Source of the DNA: Ruminococcaceae bacterium UBA6353
GTDB taxonomy: Bacteria; Bacillota; Clostridia; Oscillospirales; Acutalibacteraceae
Length of the DNA stretch: 64,000 nucleotides
Direction of reading: 5' to 3'
Assembly: GCA_002437905.1 (NCBI GenBank)
Contig: DJRT01000002.1
Location: 166,076-230,075, forward strand
This document shows positions 16,302 through 24,699 of the stretch, piece by piece (the first letter of the stretch is position 1; every line of letters starts with the position of its first letter). The notes beneath the pieces were generated by a model. It had not been told where the DNA came from. It made no database searches and saw only the letters and a program-made list of their open reading frames with translations. The position numbers were made by a program, and so were the translations under genes.

Positions 16302-17456
16302 TCATGTATTCAGTATTTTTTCGGCTGCCAGATGCAGCAGCATACAGGAGGAATACCATGGCGAGGCGCTGGAAGGGGTACCGGTAAGAGGATCCAGCTC
16401 CTGCCCATAGTGCACGGTCTCACTACGCCCCCACGCTGTGACCCAGGCGGTCAGCAGCTCACGCAGCGGCTCATCCAGCCCATAGCGCGGCATCCAGCGG
16501 GTGGCGCGCAGAGCCGTCAGCGCCTGGCTGTAATAGCCCCAGCAGTTTTCCCGGGCCGGCCGCTGCCAGCCCGGCTCATCCATCGCCACCGCCGGAAAAG
16601 GATACGGTGCCTTGAATTCCCGCTCGTTCCACAGATGACGCAGGAAAATCTCCCTTGCCAGCGGCTCCTCCGCCACGCCCTCATGCAGCACATTGGTAAT
16701 GGCTACCGTCTTGATGCGGCGCATAGTGCCATTCTTGTCCACATCATAGAAGAAAGCGTCCTCCGGATCATAGCAAAGCGTAAAGAGCCGGCGGCGGATG
16801 TCCTCCGCCTTTTCCCGCCACAGGGCAGCCTCAGCCTCTTTTCCAAGCCGCTGCGCCATATCGGCGGCAGCCACATGGTCACCATAGTACACGGCGTTCA
16901 TATCCGGCGCGATCAGCGGCGCCACGGGGCAGCCCTCCGGGTAGGCCGCGGCATCGTCACACACGCGGCCATGATACGCCATGCCGTCCAGTCGGCAGCT
17001 ATTGTCGTGGCCGGTATCGTAGCCGCAGAACATCTCGATCAGCCCCAGCCCGCGCGTCATGCGGTGCGCCGCCTGCCACTGCAGCCAGCGGGTCAGGCCG
17101 CTGTACCAATCGGCCAGCTTTTCTTCATCCGGGCACAGCCGCAGGGCATCCAGGCACAGGCTGCCGATGGAAACACACTCCTGGATCTGCCCGTAGCCGA
17201 TGCGGTTATCCAGCACCGCAATGGGCAGCTGCCCATCCTCCTTCTGGTGGCGGAAGAACAGATCCAGCTGGCGCACAGCCAGCGCGCCGTCGCCGCTCAG
17301 CTCCGCCCAGACCACACCGTCCAGCAGATGCTCCATCCAGACCCCGTTATATCGGTCAGAAATGACAAACACCGGCCCGCCGGAATCGGCGATCGGCCGC
17401 AGATTATGGTCACGGATATGCGAGAGAATCTCTCCGGTGCGTATTGCGCAGTTCAT
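16302..17456 (-). CDS. Intracellular (alpha/alpha)6-barrel glycosidase, GH63/MGH1-like
   Basis: The 384-residue protein resembles the mannosylglycerate-hydrolase-like/GH63/trehalase clan. The segment GYDTGHDNSCRLDG matches the clan's substrate-binding motif (xSGxDNSxRxD), and ENCWGYYSQALTALR fits a later barrel helix. The N-terminal NGVWMEHLLDGVVWAE is the entrance helix seen in such enzymes. No signal peptide is visible. AAAGGAGC precedes the ATG at 17456; upstream in-frame codons lack a ribosome site. It likely hydrolyses an alpha-linked disaccharide or solute in the cytoplasm; the substrate is unknown. Confidence 0.75.
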   Translation of the reverse strand: MNCAIRTGEILSHIRDHNLRPIADSGGPVFVISDRYNGVWMEHLLDGVVWAELSGDGALAVRQLDLFFRHQKEDGQLPIAVLDNRIGYGQIQECVSIGSLCLDALRLCPDEEKLADWYSGLTRWLQWQAAHRMTRGLGLIEMFCGYDTGHDNSCRLDGMAYHGRVCDDAAAYPEGCPVAPLIAPDMNAVYYGDHVAAADMAQRLGKEAEAALWREKAEDIRRRLFTLCYDPEDAFFYDVDKNGTMRRIKTVAITNVLHEGVAEEPLAREIFLRHLWNEREFKAPYPFPAVAMDEPGWQRPARENCWGYYSQALTALRATRWMPRYGLDEPLRELLTAWVTAWGRSETVHYGQELDPLTGTPSSASPWYSSCMLLHLAAEKILNT

Positions 17457-17526
17457 AGCAAAAGCTCCTTTCCGCTGGTTCCTGCTGCCCATTATAGCAT
17501 GGGCACAGGGTGCCGTCAAGCCGGGG

Positions 17527-20199
17527 TCACTGCCGGATAGCATCCACCGGCCGCCGCCGGGCAATGCGCCGGGTGGGCATATAGCTGGACAGCAGCGCCA
17601 CGCCGAAGCTTAATGCCGTCAGCAGCGCCGCCTGCCGCACGCCCGGCTGCAGCAGCGAGAACAGCAGCCCGTACTGGGCAGCCAATATCCGGTTGCCCAG
17701 CAGTGCCACCGCAAACACCAGCAGGCAGGAAAGCACGGCATTCACGGCCGCCACAAAGAGGCTTTCGTACAGGAAAATACGGAACACATCCCTCTGCCCG
17801 GCGCCCAGCGCCCGCATAATACCGATCTGCCGCCGCCGCGCAGCAATGCTGACAGCAATAAACTGGAGCATCAGCAGGGCGGCGAACAGCGTCAGCGCCA
17901 GCCCCACATACCGCAGCATTTGGGTCGCCGTGTGCAATGTATCGTTCATCATATCCATCTGGCAGGTTGCGGCGTTGGTCGCCGCATAGCGGATGCCAGC
18001 ATCGGATGCCGAACAGATTGAAAGGAATTGGCGCAGAGCGGCCCTGTCCTGCGGCAGCGAGACCATGGCAAAGGCATACAAGCCGCCCCGCCCCTCAGAA
18101 AGCCGCTCAAAGGTGGCGTCGGAGACAACCAGCAAATTTTCCACATCATAAATCTGTGTCCCGTAGTAGATCCACAGATCCAAATTGCCGCGCATCTGAT
18201 AGCCGATGGAGGACCAGGCATTGCGCCCGTCATCAAAGGTAGCTGTAAGCCGGAAATCGGCATAAGCCTTTCCGGAATTCAGGGCGGCGACCATCTGCGT
18301 ATCCTTGCCAACCGGATTGCGCAGCTCCGCCGGGGCCAGGAATTCCCGCTCATGCAGGGCCTCCGGCAGCCCCGGCTGCGGCATACCGTTTGCATCCACC
18401 TGTCCGCGGCAGTACACACCCTTGGCGGCCTCCCCCAGGTCACGCAGCCGGGCAATTGTGGCGGTGGTCATGGTAATATAGTCGTTTTCTACCCGGATCT
18501 TTCCATCGTGCACCGTCACCGTGGCCGGGTAGCGCGCAGCGATCTGCTGAATTCTTCCGCTGCCGACAAATGCCAGCGTGGAAAGACCGTACTGCCGCTC
18601 GGCCTCCAGCTGGTTTGCCTGCATCCACTCCCTGAGGTCGGCGGCGCTGCCGGCAGTCAGATCCAGCATCTTCGTATCCTCGTACCGGGCATTGTCAAAA
18701 TGGGTCTCCACAATACCGGTAACGGTGTAATTGCGGTCGCCGATAAAGACCGTCCTACCAATCAGGTCCTCCGCCCCGGCAATGCTGTATTCCGGCACGC
18801 TGTCCAGGCCGTTGGCGGCCGGATCCATTTCAAACTGGGAGATCGGCAGGCTCTCGTAATAGGTCTGTACCCACTCGTCAAAGGTATAGCGGGTCTCGCT
18901 GCCATCCTCATGCTTCACAACATATCGGGGGCCGGTGTATTCCCGGTAGCCGGCACTTTCAAAGGACTCCAGCACATAGCGGCTCAGGGCGATCTCGTCC
19001 CGGCTGCCGTCCGGCATTTTTCCGGCCAGCAGCTCCAGCCCGAAGGCCGGCAGCTCCGCCTCGCTCAGCTCCATGAACCCGGATAATGCCGCCACATAGC
19101 GGCTGAAATTCCGATTGGTCACCTCTGTAACGCCGTAGTTGTTTTCAATGCTCATCGCCACGGGCAGCGTATACACGCCCTTCACGGTGCGTCCGCTCTT
19201 TTCCGCCAGCGCGGCAATCTCGTCCTCGTCCATGCGGAAGCCATCGTGATACCAGGCAGCACCATCGCCATAGTCCATCTGCTGCTCCTTGCGCAGGGCC
19301 GTGGCCGCGCTGTTTTCCTCGTACAGGGAGCGGAACAGAGCCTCCTCATAGCGATAGCCGGCAAAGGTATCGGCCAACCCCACCAGCAGGAAAGCCACCA
19401 CCGACAGCCCCACCACAGCGGCAAAGCGCAGCTTCTTCGCCCGGAGGGTGCTCCACGCCATCCGGCGGGCAATCCGCGCCGGCAGATAGGTCGGCCGGAC
19501 GGCCAAAGGGGCGGCACAGACCGCGCCGGCTGGCTGCGGCGCCGTATCCGATAGCACCCGCCCATCGGCCAGCTCCACGATCCGGTCGGCGTACTGCGCG
19601 GCATATTCCCGGTCATGGGTCACAACAACCACCAGATGATCCCGCGAAAGCGCCTTGAGAATATCCCACACCTGCCGGGAATTGTCTGTATCCAGCGCGC
19701 CGGTCGGCTCATCTGCCAGCAGCAGCTTTGGCTTTTTGATCAGGGCGCGGGCAATGGCGACCCGCTGCTTCTGCCCGCCGGAAAGCTCACCGGGGCGGCG
19801 GCTCTGGTATCCTGCCATATGGACGGCGGCCAGCGCCTCCTCAATGGCTGCGGCAGAGACCTCCGCCTGCTGCAGCTGCAGGGCCAGGGCCAGGTTTTCT
19901 GCCACGGTCAGTTCATCCAGCAGGTTGTATTCCTGGAACACAAAGCCGGTGTATGTATTGCGGTACGCATCCAGCTGCCGGGCGGAAAGCCCCTGCAGCG
20001 AGATCCCGTCCACCTGTATATCGCCGCTCTGGAAGCTATCCAGCCCGCCGAGCAAATTCAGCAGGGTCGTTTTTCCGCTGCCGGAACGGCCGAGAAAGAA
20101 CACCATGCCCGTATCCGGCAGGGTCAGCGAGAGCTCGTCAAGAGCGGTTACCGGCGCAGCACCCGGGTAGATTTTGGTCAGCTGTTTAACTTCGATCAT
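17527..20199 (-). CDS. ABC exporter: ATPase fused to FtsX/MacB-type permease
   Basis: The 890-residue protein joins an ATPase (about 1-230; Walker A GRSGSGKTT at 37-45, signature LSGGQKQRVAIARAL, Walker B LLLADEPTGALD) to a permease. The first membrane helix is at about 275-295 (FAAVVGLSVVAFLLVGLA), followed by a large extracytoplasmic domain of roughly 450 residues and three helices at the C terminus (FtsX domain). LolD/MacB-type systems of this kind in Firmicutes export or sense antimicrobial peptides. The ATG at 20199 follows GGAGGA and overlaps the stop of the upstream gene by 4 bp. No membrane partner or two-component system is adjacent. Confidence 0.9.
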   Translation of the reverse strand: MIEVKQLTKIYPGAAPVTALDELSLTLPDTGMVFFLGRSGSGKTTLLNLLGGLDSFQSGDIQVDGISLQGLSARQLDAYRNTYTGFVFQEYNLLDELTVAENLALALQLQQAEVSAAAIEEALAAVHMAGYQSRRPGELSGGQKQRVAIARALIKKPKLLLADEPTGALDTDNSRQVWDILKALSRDHLVVVVTHDREYAAQYADRIVELADGRVLSDTAPQPAGAVCAAPLAVRPTYLPARIARRMAWSTLRAKKLRFAAVVGLSVVAFLLVGLADTFAGYRYEEALFRSLYEENSAATALRKEQQMDYGDGAAWYHDGFRMDEDEIAALAEKSGRTVKGVYTLPVAMSIENNYGVTEVTNRNFSRYVAALSGFMELSEAELPAFGLELLAGKMPDGSRDEIALSRYVLESFESAGYREYTGPRYVVKHEDGSETRYTFDEWVQTYYESLPISQFEMDPAANGLDSVPEYSIAGAEDLIGRTVFIGDRNYTVTGIVETHFDNARYEDTKMLDLTAGSAADLREWMQANQLEAERQYGLSTLAFVGSGRIQQIAARYPATVTVHDGKIRVENDYITMTTATIARLRDLGEAAKGVYCRGQVDANGMPQPGLPEALHEREFLAPAELRNPVGKDTQMVAALNSGKAYADFRLTATFDDGRNAWSSIGYQMRGNLDLWIYYGTQIYDVENLLVVSDATFERLSEGRGGLYAFAMVSLPQDRAALRQFLSICSASDAGIRYAATNAATCQMDMMNDTLHTATQMLRYVGLALTLFAALLMLQFIAVSIAARRRQIGIMRALGAGQRDVFRIFLYESLFVAAVNAVLSCLLVFAVALLGNRILAAQYGLLFSLLQPGVRQAALLTALSFGVALLSSYMPTRRIARRRPVDAIRQ

Positions 20200-20597
20200 G
20201 TGCTTTCCTCCATATCCATGATGGGTTTTCCCAGGTGCAGCTGCTGCCGCCATTGGGGCGGGGCGCCATCGTCTCCCCAGTATTCATCCAGGACAGTGAT
20301 ACGCCCCTGGCTGATCTGAAAAAACGAGGTAACATGAAAAGACAGTGCCAGTGCCGGCGAGAACACATGGGTCACGGTCACACAGCCGCCGGGAATGCTC
20401 TCCACGCGCTGCACAGCGCCATCCCAATCACCGGGGTAGGTGCAGTTGGCCGCAATAAATTCCTCCGCCGTAAACTGTTCATTCGTATTGTGCCAACGCA
20501 CCACGGCCTCCGGTGCCAGAAAGGCCCGCATAGCGGCAGCATCCTGCGCCAGCACAGCCTGCCAATAGGCCGTCAGCCGGCAAGGGGATATTTCCAT
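20196..20597 (-). CDS. SnoaL-like / NTF2-fold protein
   Basis: The 133-residue protein reads as a SnoaL-type nuclear-transport-factor-2 fold: LTAYWQAVLAQDAAAMRAFLAPEAVVRW at the start, a central aromatic beta-sheet and the ending ISQGRITVLDEYWGDDG. Such folds bind small ligands and some act as isomerases. The start at 20597 is preferred because GGGGTG lies upstream and the promoter's start site is near 20628; the first in-frame ATG would be almost at the transcript start. It is translationally coupled (ATGA overlap) to the fused ABC exporter. Confidence 0.78.
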   Translation of the reverse strand: MEISPCRLTAYWQAVLAQDAAAMRAFLAPEAVVRWHNTNEQFTAEEFIAANCTYPGDWDGAVQRVESIPGGCVTVTHVFSPALALSFHVTSFFQISQGRITVLDEYWGDDGAPPQWRQQLHLGKPIMDMEEST

Positions 20598-20634
20598 CAC
20601 AGCCGTCACCCCGGTTCTTATAAAATACACGGAC

Positions 20635-20664
20635 AGTATACCATATACGGCTATCTGCGCGCAA
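20635..20664 (-). promoter_or_regulatory. Promoter of the SnoaL-like/ABC exporter operon
   Basis: On the minus strand TTGCGC (20659-20664), an 18-bp spacer, then TATACT (20635-20640). Confidence 0.55.
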
Positions 20665-20695
20665 GAAAAATGCGGATAATTTTACCGTAAATGAT

Positions 20696-20730
20696 AAAAT
20701 CGGCAAGCACCGGATGGTGCTTGCCGATTT
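20696..20730. terminator. Terminator of the tRNA operon
   Basis: A perfect 15-bp or longer stem (20697-20711 with 20716-20730) with a GGAT loop lies just beyond the tRNA-His 3' end and is A/T-rich on both sides. Confidence 0.8.
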
Positions 20731-20731
20731 C

Positions 20732-20810
20732 TGGGGTGGGAGATGGGATTCGAACCCACGATCTTCAGTGCCACAAACTGACGCGTTAGGCCAACTACGC
20801 TACACCCACC
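20732..20810 (-). tRNA. tRNA-His (anticodon GTG)
   Basis: The anticodon loop reads TTGTGGC between a TCAGT/ACTGA stem, so the anticodon is GTG. CCA is encoded (20732-20734). An extra G at position -1 (20810) is present, as expected for tRNA-His. One acceptor pair is a T-T mismatch. It is the last gene of a Gly-Arg-His operon. Confidence 0.9.
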
Positions 20811-20814
20811 ATAT

Positions 20815-20891
20815 TGGCGCGCCTGAAGGGACTCGAACCCCTGGCCCTCTGCTTAGAAGGCAGATGCTCTATCCGGCTGAGCTACAGGCGC
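20815..20891 (-). tRNA. tRNA-Arg (anticodon TCT)
   Basis: A 7-bp acceptor stem starting GCGCCTG, anticodon loop CTTCTAA within a TCTGC/GCAGA stem, T-arm GGTTCGAGTCC and encoded CCA. Confidence 0.93.
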
Positions 20892-20921
20892 CTGTTTCTG
20901 TACCCCTTCAGGGCGATATCT

Positions 20922-20995
20922 TGGAGCGGGTGATGGGAATCGAACCCACACAACCAGCTTGGAAGGCTGGGGTTCTACCACTGAACTACACCCGC
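20922..20995 (-). tRNA. tRNA-Gly (anticodon TCC)
   Basis: Acceptor stem starting GCGGGTG, anticodon loop CTTCCAA within a CCAGC/GCTGG stem, T-arm GGTTCGATTCC and encoded CCA. First gene of the tRNA operon. Confidence 0.93.
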
Positions 20996-21027
20996 ATGAT
21001 AACGCCGCAATCTCTGCGGCGGTGATT

Positions 21028-21056
21028 ATAATACCACAGCACCACCCGGATGTCAA
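21028..21056 (-). promoter_or_regulatory. Promoter of the tRNA-Gly-Arg-His operon
   Basis: On the minus strand a perfect TTGACA (21051-21056), 17 bp, then TATTAT (21028-21033), 32 bp before tRNA-Gly. Confidence 0.85.
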
Positions 21057-21125
21057 GCCCATTTTTCGATTTTTTGCCGCCGATGGGCAGTTTTGGGGTT
21101 TTTTCATTTTTATAAGGAATAATGA

Positions 21126-21154
21126 TTGAAAAATCCGGGCAGATATGCTATACT
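21126..21154 (+). promoter_or_regulatory. Promoter of the Gld-like ABC operon
   Basis: TTGAAA (21126-21131), 17 bp, TATACT (21149-21154). It implies an untranslated leader of about 160 nt before the ATG at 21323. Confidence 0.75.
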
Positions 21155-21322
21155 TTTTTGTGCTTGTGCCAATATTCCCTGTTTGCGCCCGCTGAAAACA
21201 CACAACCGACACATTGGGAGCAGTGCTTTCACACTCTGTTTACACATTTGGGCGCGTTTTCCGGTAAAATATTGGCGTATACACAGGTTTGCAGCAAAAA
21301 ACTTCTTGGAGGGAACAGCTTA

Positions 21323-22270
21323 ATGATCGAAGTGAAAAACCTGACCAAGCGATACGGCAGCCACTGCGCAGTGGACAATATCAGCTTCCGTGTCGGCGAG
21401 GGCGAGATTCTCGGATTTCTCGGGCCGAACGGCGCGGGCAAATCCACTACCATGAACATACTCACCGGCTATCTGTCCGCCACCGAGGGAACGGTCACCA
21501 TCAACGGACATGATATTCTGGAGGAGCCGAACGAGGCCAAGGCCAACATCGGCTACCTGCCGGAGATCCCGCCGCTGTATCTGGACATGACCGTGCGGGA
21601 GTACCTGGATTTCATGTTTGACCTGAAAAAGTGCGCCCTGCCGCGCGCAAAGCACATTGCGGAAATCTGCAAGGTAATGAAAATTGAGGATGTGTACGGC
21701 CGCCTCATCAAGAACCTGTCCAAGGGCTACCGCCAGCGTGTGGGCATGGCGCAGGCACTCATCGGCAACCCGCCGGTGCTCATCCTGGACGAGCCGACCG
21801 TCGGCCTTGACCCGAACCAGATCATCGAGATCCGTTCGCTCATCAAGGCGCTGGGCAAACACCACACCGTGATCCTTTCCTCCCACATTCTGCCGGAGAT
21901 CGAGGCGGTGTGCGATCGCGTGGTTATCATCAACCAGGGCAAGATCGTGGCTGACGATACGGCCGAAAACCTCTCGGCCAAATTCTCGGAGGATCGGCGG
22001 CTGATGGTCAGCGTAGCCGGCCCCGCCCGTGAGGTTGCCGAGCTGATTGCCGGCATCCGCGGCGTAGACAGCGTTAAGAGCCTTGGCAGCAAGGCGCCCG
22101 GCGTGGAGGATTTCGCCATCGAAACCAAGCCGGATGCCGATATCCGCCGGGATCTGTTCACACGGCTGGCCCAGCGTGAGTGGCCGCTGCTGATGTCCAA
22201 GCCCATGGCCATGTCGCTGGAGGACATCTTTATCAACCTGACAATTCACCAGGATGGAGGGATCAACTGA
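21323..22270 (+). CDS. ABC transporter ATP-binding protein, GldA-like
   Basis: The 315-residue ATPase has Walker A GPNGAGKST (34-42), a signature segment LSKGYRQRVGMAQAL (around 133), Walker B LILDEPTVGLDP (around 155) and a typical C-terminal extension of ABC-2 type exporters. It is first of a four-gene operon (ATPase, permease, GldG-like protein, DUF4340 protein) that in Bacteroidetes is called gldAFG but is widespread in non-gliding Clostridia. GGAGGG precedes the ATG at 21323. Its TGA overlaps the next ATG (22268-22272). The substrate is unknown. Confidence 0.92.
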   Translation: MIEVKNLTKRYGSHCAVDNISFRVGEGEILGFLGPNGAGKSTTMNILTGYLSATEGTVTINGHDILEEPNEAKANIGYLPEIPPLYLDMTVREYLDFMFDLKKCALPRAKHIAEICKVMKIEDVYGRLIKNLSKGYRQRVGMAQALIGNPPVLILDEPTVGLDPNQIIEIRSLIKALGKHHTVILSSHILPEIEAVCDRVVIINQGKIVADDTAENLSAKFSEDRRLMVSVAGPAREVAELIAGIRGVDSVKSLGSKAPGVEDFAIETKPDADIRRDLFTRLAQREWPLLMSKPMAMSLEDIFINLTIHQDGGIN

Positions 22271-22977
22271 TGGGCGCTGTTTTCAGACGCGAATTCCGCA
22301 CCTTCTTCACCAACCCGATCGGTTACGCCGTACTGGCGGTGCTGCTGTGCGTATCCGGCTATTTCTTCTACGGCTATAATCTGGTCAGCGGGTTTGCCAG
22401 CCTTTCCGGCGTATACGGCGGGCTGTTCACCGTTTCCCTGCTGGTTATCCCCTTTATGACCATGCGGCTGTTCAGCGAGGAAAAGCGGCAGAAGACCGAC
22501 CAGGCGCTGCTGACCGCCCCCACCGGGCTGACCGGCATTGTGCTGGGCAAATTCTTTGCCGCCATGCTGCTGTACACCATCGGCATTTCCATCACACTGG
22601 TGTATGCCGTTATCATCGCCTTTCAGGTCACCCCGGATTGGGCGGTCATCATCGGCAACTATCTTGGCCTGCTGCTGGTCGGCGGGCTGATCATTGCCGT
22701 TGGGCTGCTGATCTCCTGCCTGACCGAGAGCCAGGTCATCGCCGCGCTCGGCACCCTGGCCGTTTCCCTGCTGCTGCTGAGCGTGGATGTTTTCTCCAAC
22801 ATCTTCTATTCCATCAGCTGGCTTTCCGCAGTAACCAATTTCCTTTCCATCAGCACCCGGTACCAGGATTTTACTTCCGGTCTGATCAATTACGACAATG
22901 TGCTGTTCTTCCTGTCCCTGCAGGCGCTGTTCATTTTCCTGACCGTGCGCGTGCTGGACAGCAAGAGATGGAACTGA
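22270..22977 (+). CDS. ABC-2 type permease, GldF-like
   Basis: The 235-residue integral membrane protein has about six hydrophobic segments. It starts with the ABC-2 feature FRREFRTFFTNPIGYAVLAV and has MTMRLFSEEKRQKTDQALLTAP after the second helix, the cytoplasmic coupling segment typical of this family. It pairs with the ATPase just upstream (TGATG overlap), so the two form the transporter core. Confidence 0.9.
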   Translation: MGAVFRREFRTFFTNPIGYAVLAVLLCVSGYFFYGYNLVSGFASLSGVYGGLFTVSLLVIPFMTMRLFSEEKRQKTDQALLTAPTGLTGIVLGKFFAAMLLYTIGISITLVYAVIIAFQVTPDWAVIIGNYLGLLLVGGLIIAVGLLISCLTESQVIAALGTLAVSLLLLSVDVFSNIFYSISWLSAVTNFLSISTRYQDFTSGLINYDNVLFFLSLQALFIFLTVRVLDSKRWN

Positions 22978-22995
22978 GAAAGGAGGCATGAACCA

Positions 22996-24699
22996 ATGAA
23001 CAACCGTCCGAACGAGACCCCGGAAACAAATGAAGCACCGGAGACGACCGAAGCCGTTTCCGCTGAGGCCACCGAGGCTGCAAAGACCACTGAAACTGCC
23101 GAGGCCACCAAAACCACCGAAAAAGCGGCTGACAAGAAGGCCAAAAAGGCCAAGCGGACACGCAACCTGCGCCGGCTGCGTTATGGCTCTACCTCCACCG
23201 CGATCACCGTGGTGGTGATCGCCGCCGTCGTGCTGCTGAATATCATCGTGGGCATTGTGGCCGACCGCTTCCCGGTCACCCTGGACCTGTCCGCAAACAA
23301 GGTCTATTCCATGAGCGATGAGAGCATCGCCGTGGCCGAAAGTGTTAAGGACGACCTGCAGATTGTGATATTCATGAGTGAGGAGACCTTCTCAAACTCC
23401 ACCACCGGCAGCAGCAGCGGCGTGCCGGAATTTGATACCACGATGAAGGAATTCTACAACATCCTCAAGCAGTATCGCAGCCATTCCGACAACCGGGTTT
23501 CTTACAGCTTTATCGACCCGGATCAGGAACCGACAAAGTTTGCTGCCTATTCGATCTATGAGGTGCAGGCCGGAGATATTCTGTTTATCTACGGCAACCG
23601 CAGCCGCACATGCAGCGTCAGCGATCTGTACACCTATGACAGCTCCAACTACTACAGCACCGGCAGCTATACCTTTAAATCCAATGTGGAAAAGGTGCTG
23701 GCCTCCAATATCCACACCGTGACCGCTGCCAGCGATGAACACATTATCCAGGTGCTGGTCGGACACGAGGAAGACAGCAATGTGATCGACGGCCTCAAGA
23801 GCCTGTACGAGCTGAATGGCTACACCTTTGAGGAGAACACCATCACCGCCTCGCAGGACTTCAATGCCAAGGCCGAGGTCATGCTGATCGCCGCGCCGGC
23901 AAAGGACTATACCGCTGACGAGATCAAGCGCATCCAGCAGTGGCTGTACAATGACGGCAACTACGGCCGCCACCTGATGGTCTTCACCAGCGCCACAGCC
24001 TCCTGCCCCAACCTGTATGAATACCTGCAGGTGGAATACAAGCTGAATGTGACCAACGAGATCCTGCTGGAGACGGACTACGCCCGCATCCAGAGCTACA
24101 ACCAGCTCTATGCCATGTGCGATGTCCCCTCCACCGATTTCACCCCGAAATCCGAGAGCACAGCCAAGGTCTTTACCCCGCAGGCACGGCGTATCACCAC
24201 CAGCCTGTCCGAGAAGAGCGAGGATAACTCCATCGGCTCCTACGGTCTCCAGCTGACCAACTATCCGGAGACGGCCAATGTGATCACCCTGGAGGATCTG
24301 AACAGCGAGGCGGACAACCTGAACGACAAGGTCTACTCCCCCGACAGCAGTCTGTACCCCCTCTCCAGCATGATCGCCTATGTGCAGGACTCCTACAACA
24401 ACGAGACGCAAACCTCCACCCGTGCCACGGTCGTTGTGTCCGGCTGCCCCTTCATGGCGTATGACAGCATGATCAGCAACGGCAACTACAAGAACGAGGA
24501 GCTGCTGCTGGATACCATCAATTCCATGACCGGTATGGAGGATACCCTCTCCATTTCCACCAAGAGCATATCGGAGGACTCGGTAAACTTCAATAACAAG
24601 ACGGCTCTGTGGCTCGGCCTGGGCGTATTCGTTATCGGCCTGCCGATCGTCCTGCTGATCGTTTGCCTGGTCGTCTTCCTGAGGAGGAAAAATCTATGA
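22996..24699 (+). CDS. GldG-like ABC auxiliary protein (ABC-type uncharacterised transport system)
   Basis: The 567-residue protein has an unusual Thr/Glu/Ala-rich low-complexity N terminus (about 1-45), a Lys/Arg-rich stretch, one membrane helix at about 70-95 and a long extracytoplasmic part. This part starts VTLDLSANKVYSMSDES, the conserved beginning of the GldG domain, and contains the conserved AAPAKDYTADE segment. A second helix ends the protein with a short RRKN tail. AAAGGAGG precedes the ATG at 22996. Its stop overlaps the next start by 4 bp. Confidence 0.88.
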   Translation: MNNRPNETPETNEAPETTEAVSAEATEAAKTTETAEATKTTEKAADKKAKKAKRTRNLRRLRYGSTSTAITVVVIAAVVLLNIIVGIVADRFPVTLDLSANKVYSMSDESIAVAESVKDDLQIVIFMSEETFSNSTTGSSSGVPEFDTTMKEFYNILKQYRSHSDNRVSYSFIDPDQEPTKFAAYSIYEVQAGDILFIYGNRSRTCSVSDLYTYDSSNYYSTGSYTFKSNVEKVLASNIHTVTAASDEHIIQVLVGHEEDSNVIDGLKSLYELNGYTFEENTITASQDFNAKAEVMLIAAPAKDYTADEIKRIQQWLYNDGNYGRHLMVFTSATASCPNLYEYLQVEYKLNVTNEILLETDYARIQSYNQLYAMCDVPSTDFTPKSESTAKVFTPQARRITTSLSEKSEDNSIGSYGLQLTNYPETANVITLEDLNSEADNLNDKVYSPDSSLYPLSSMIAYVQDSYNNETQTSTRATVVVSGCPFMAYDSMISNGNYKNEELLLDTINSMTGMEDTLSISTKSISEDSVNFNNKTALWLGLGVFVIGLPIVLLIVCLVVFLRRKNL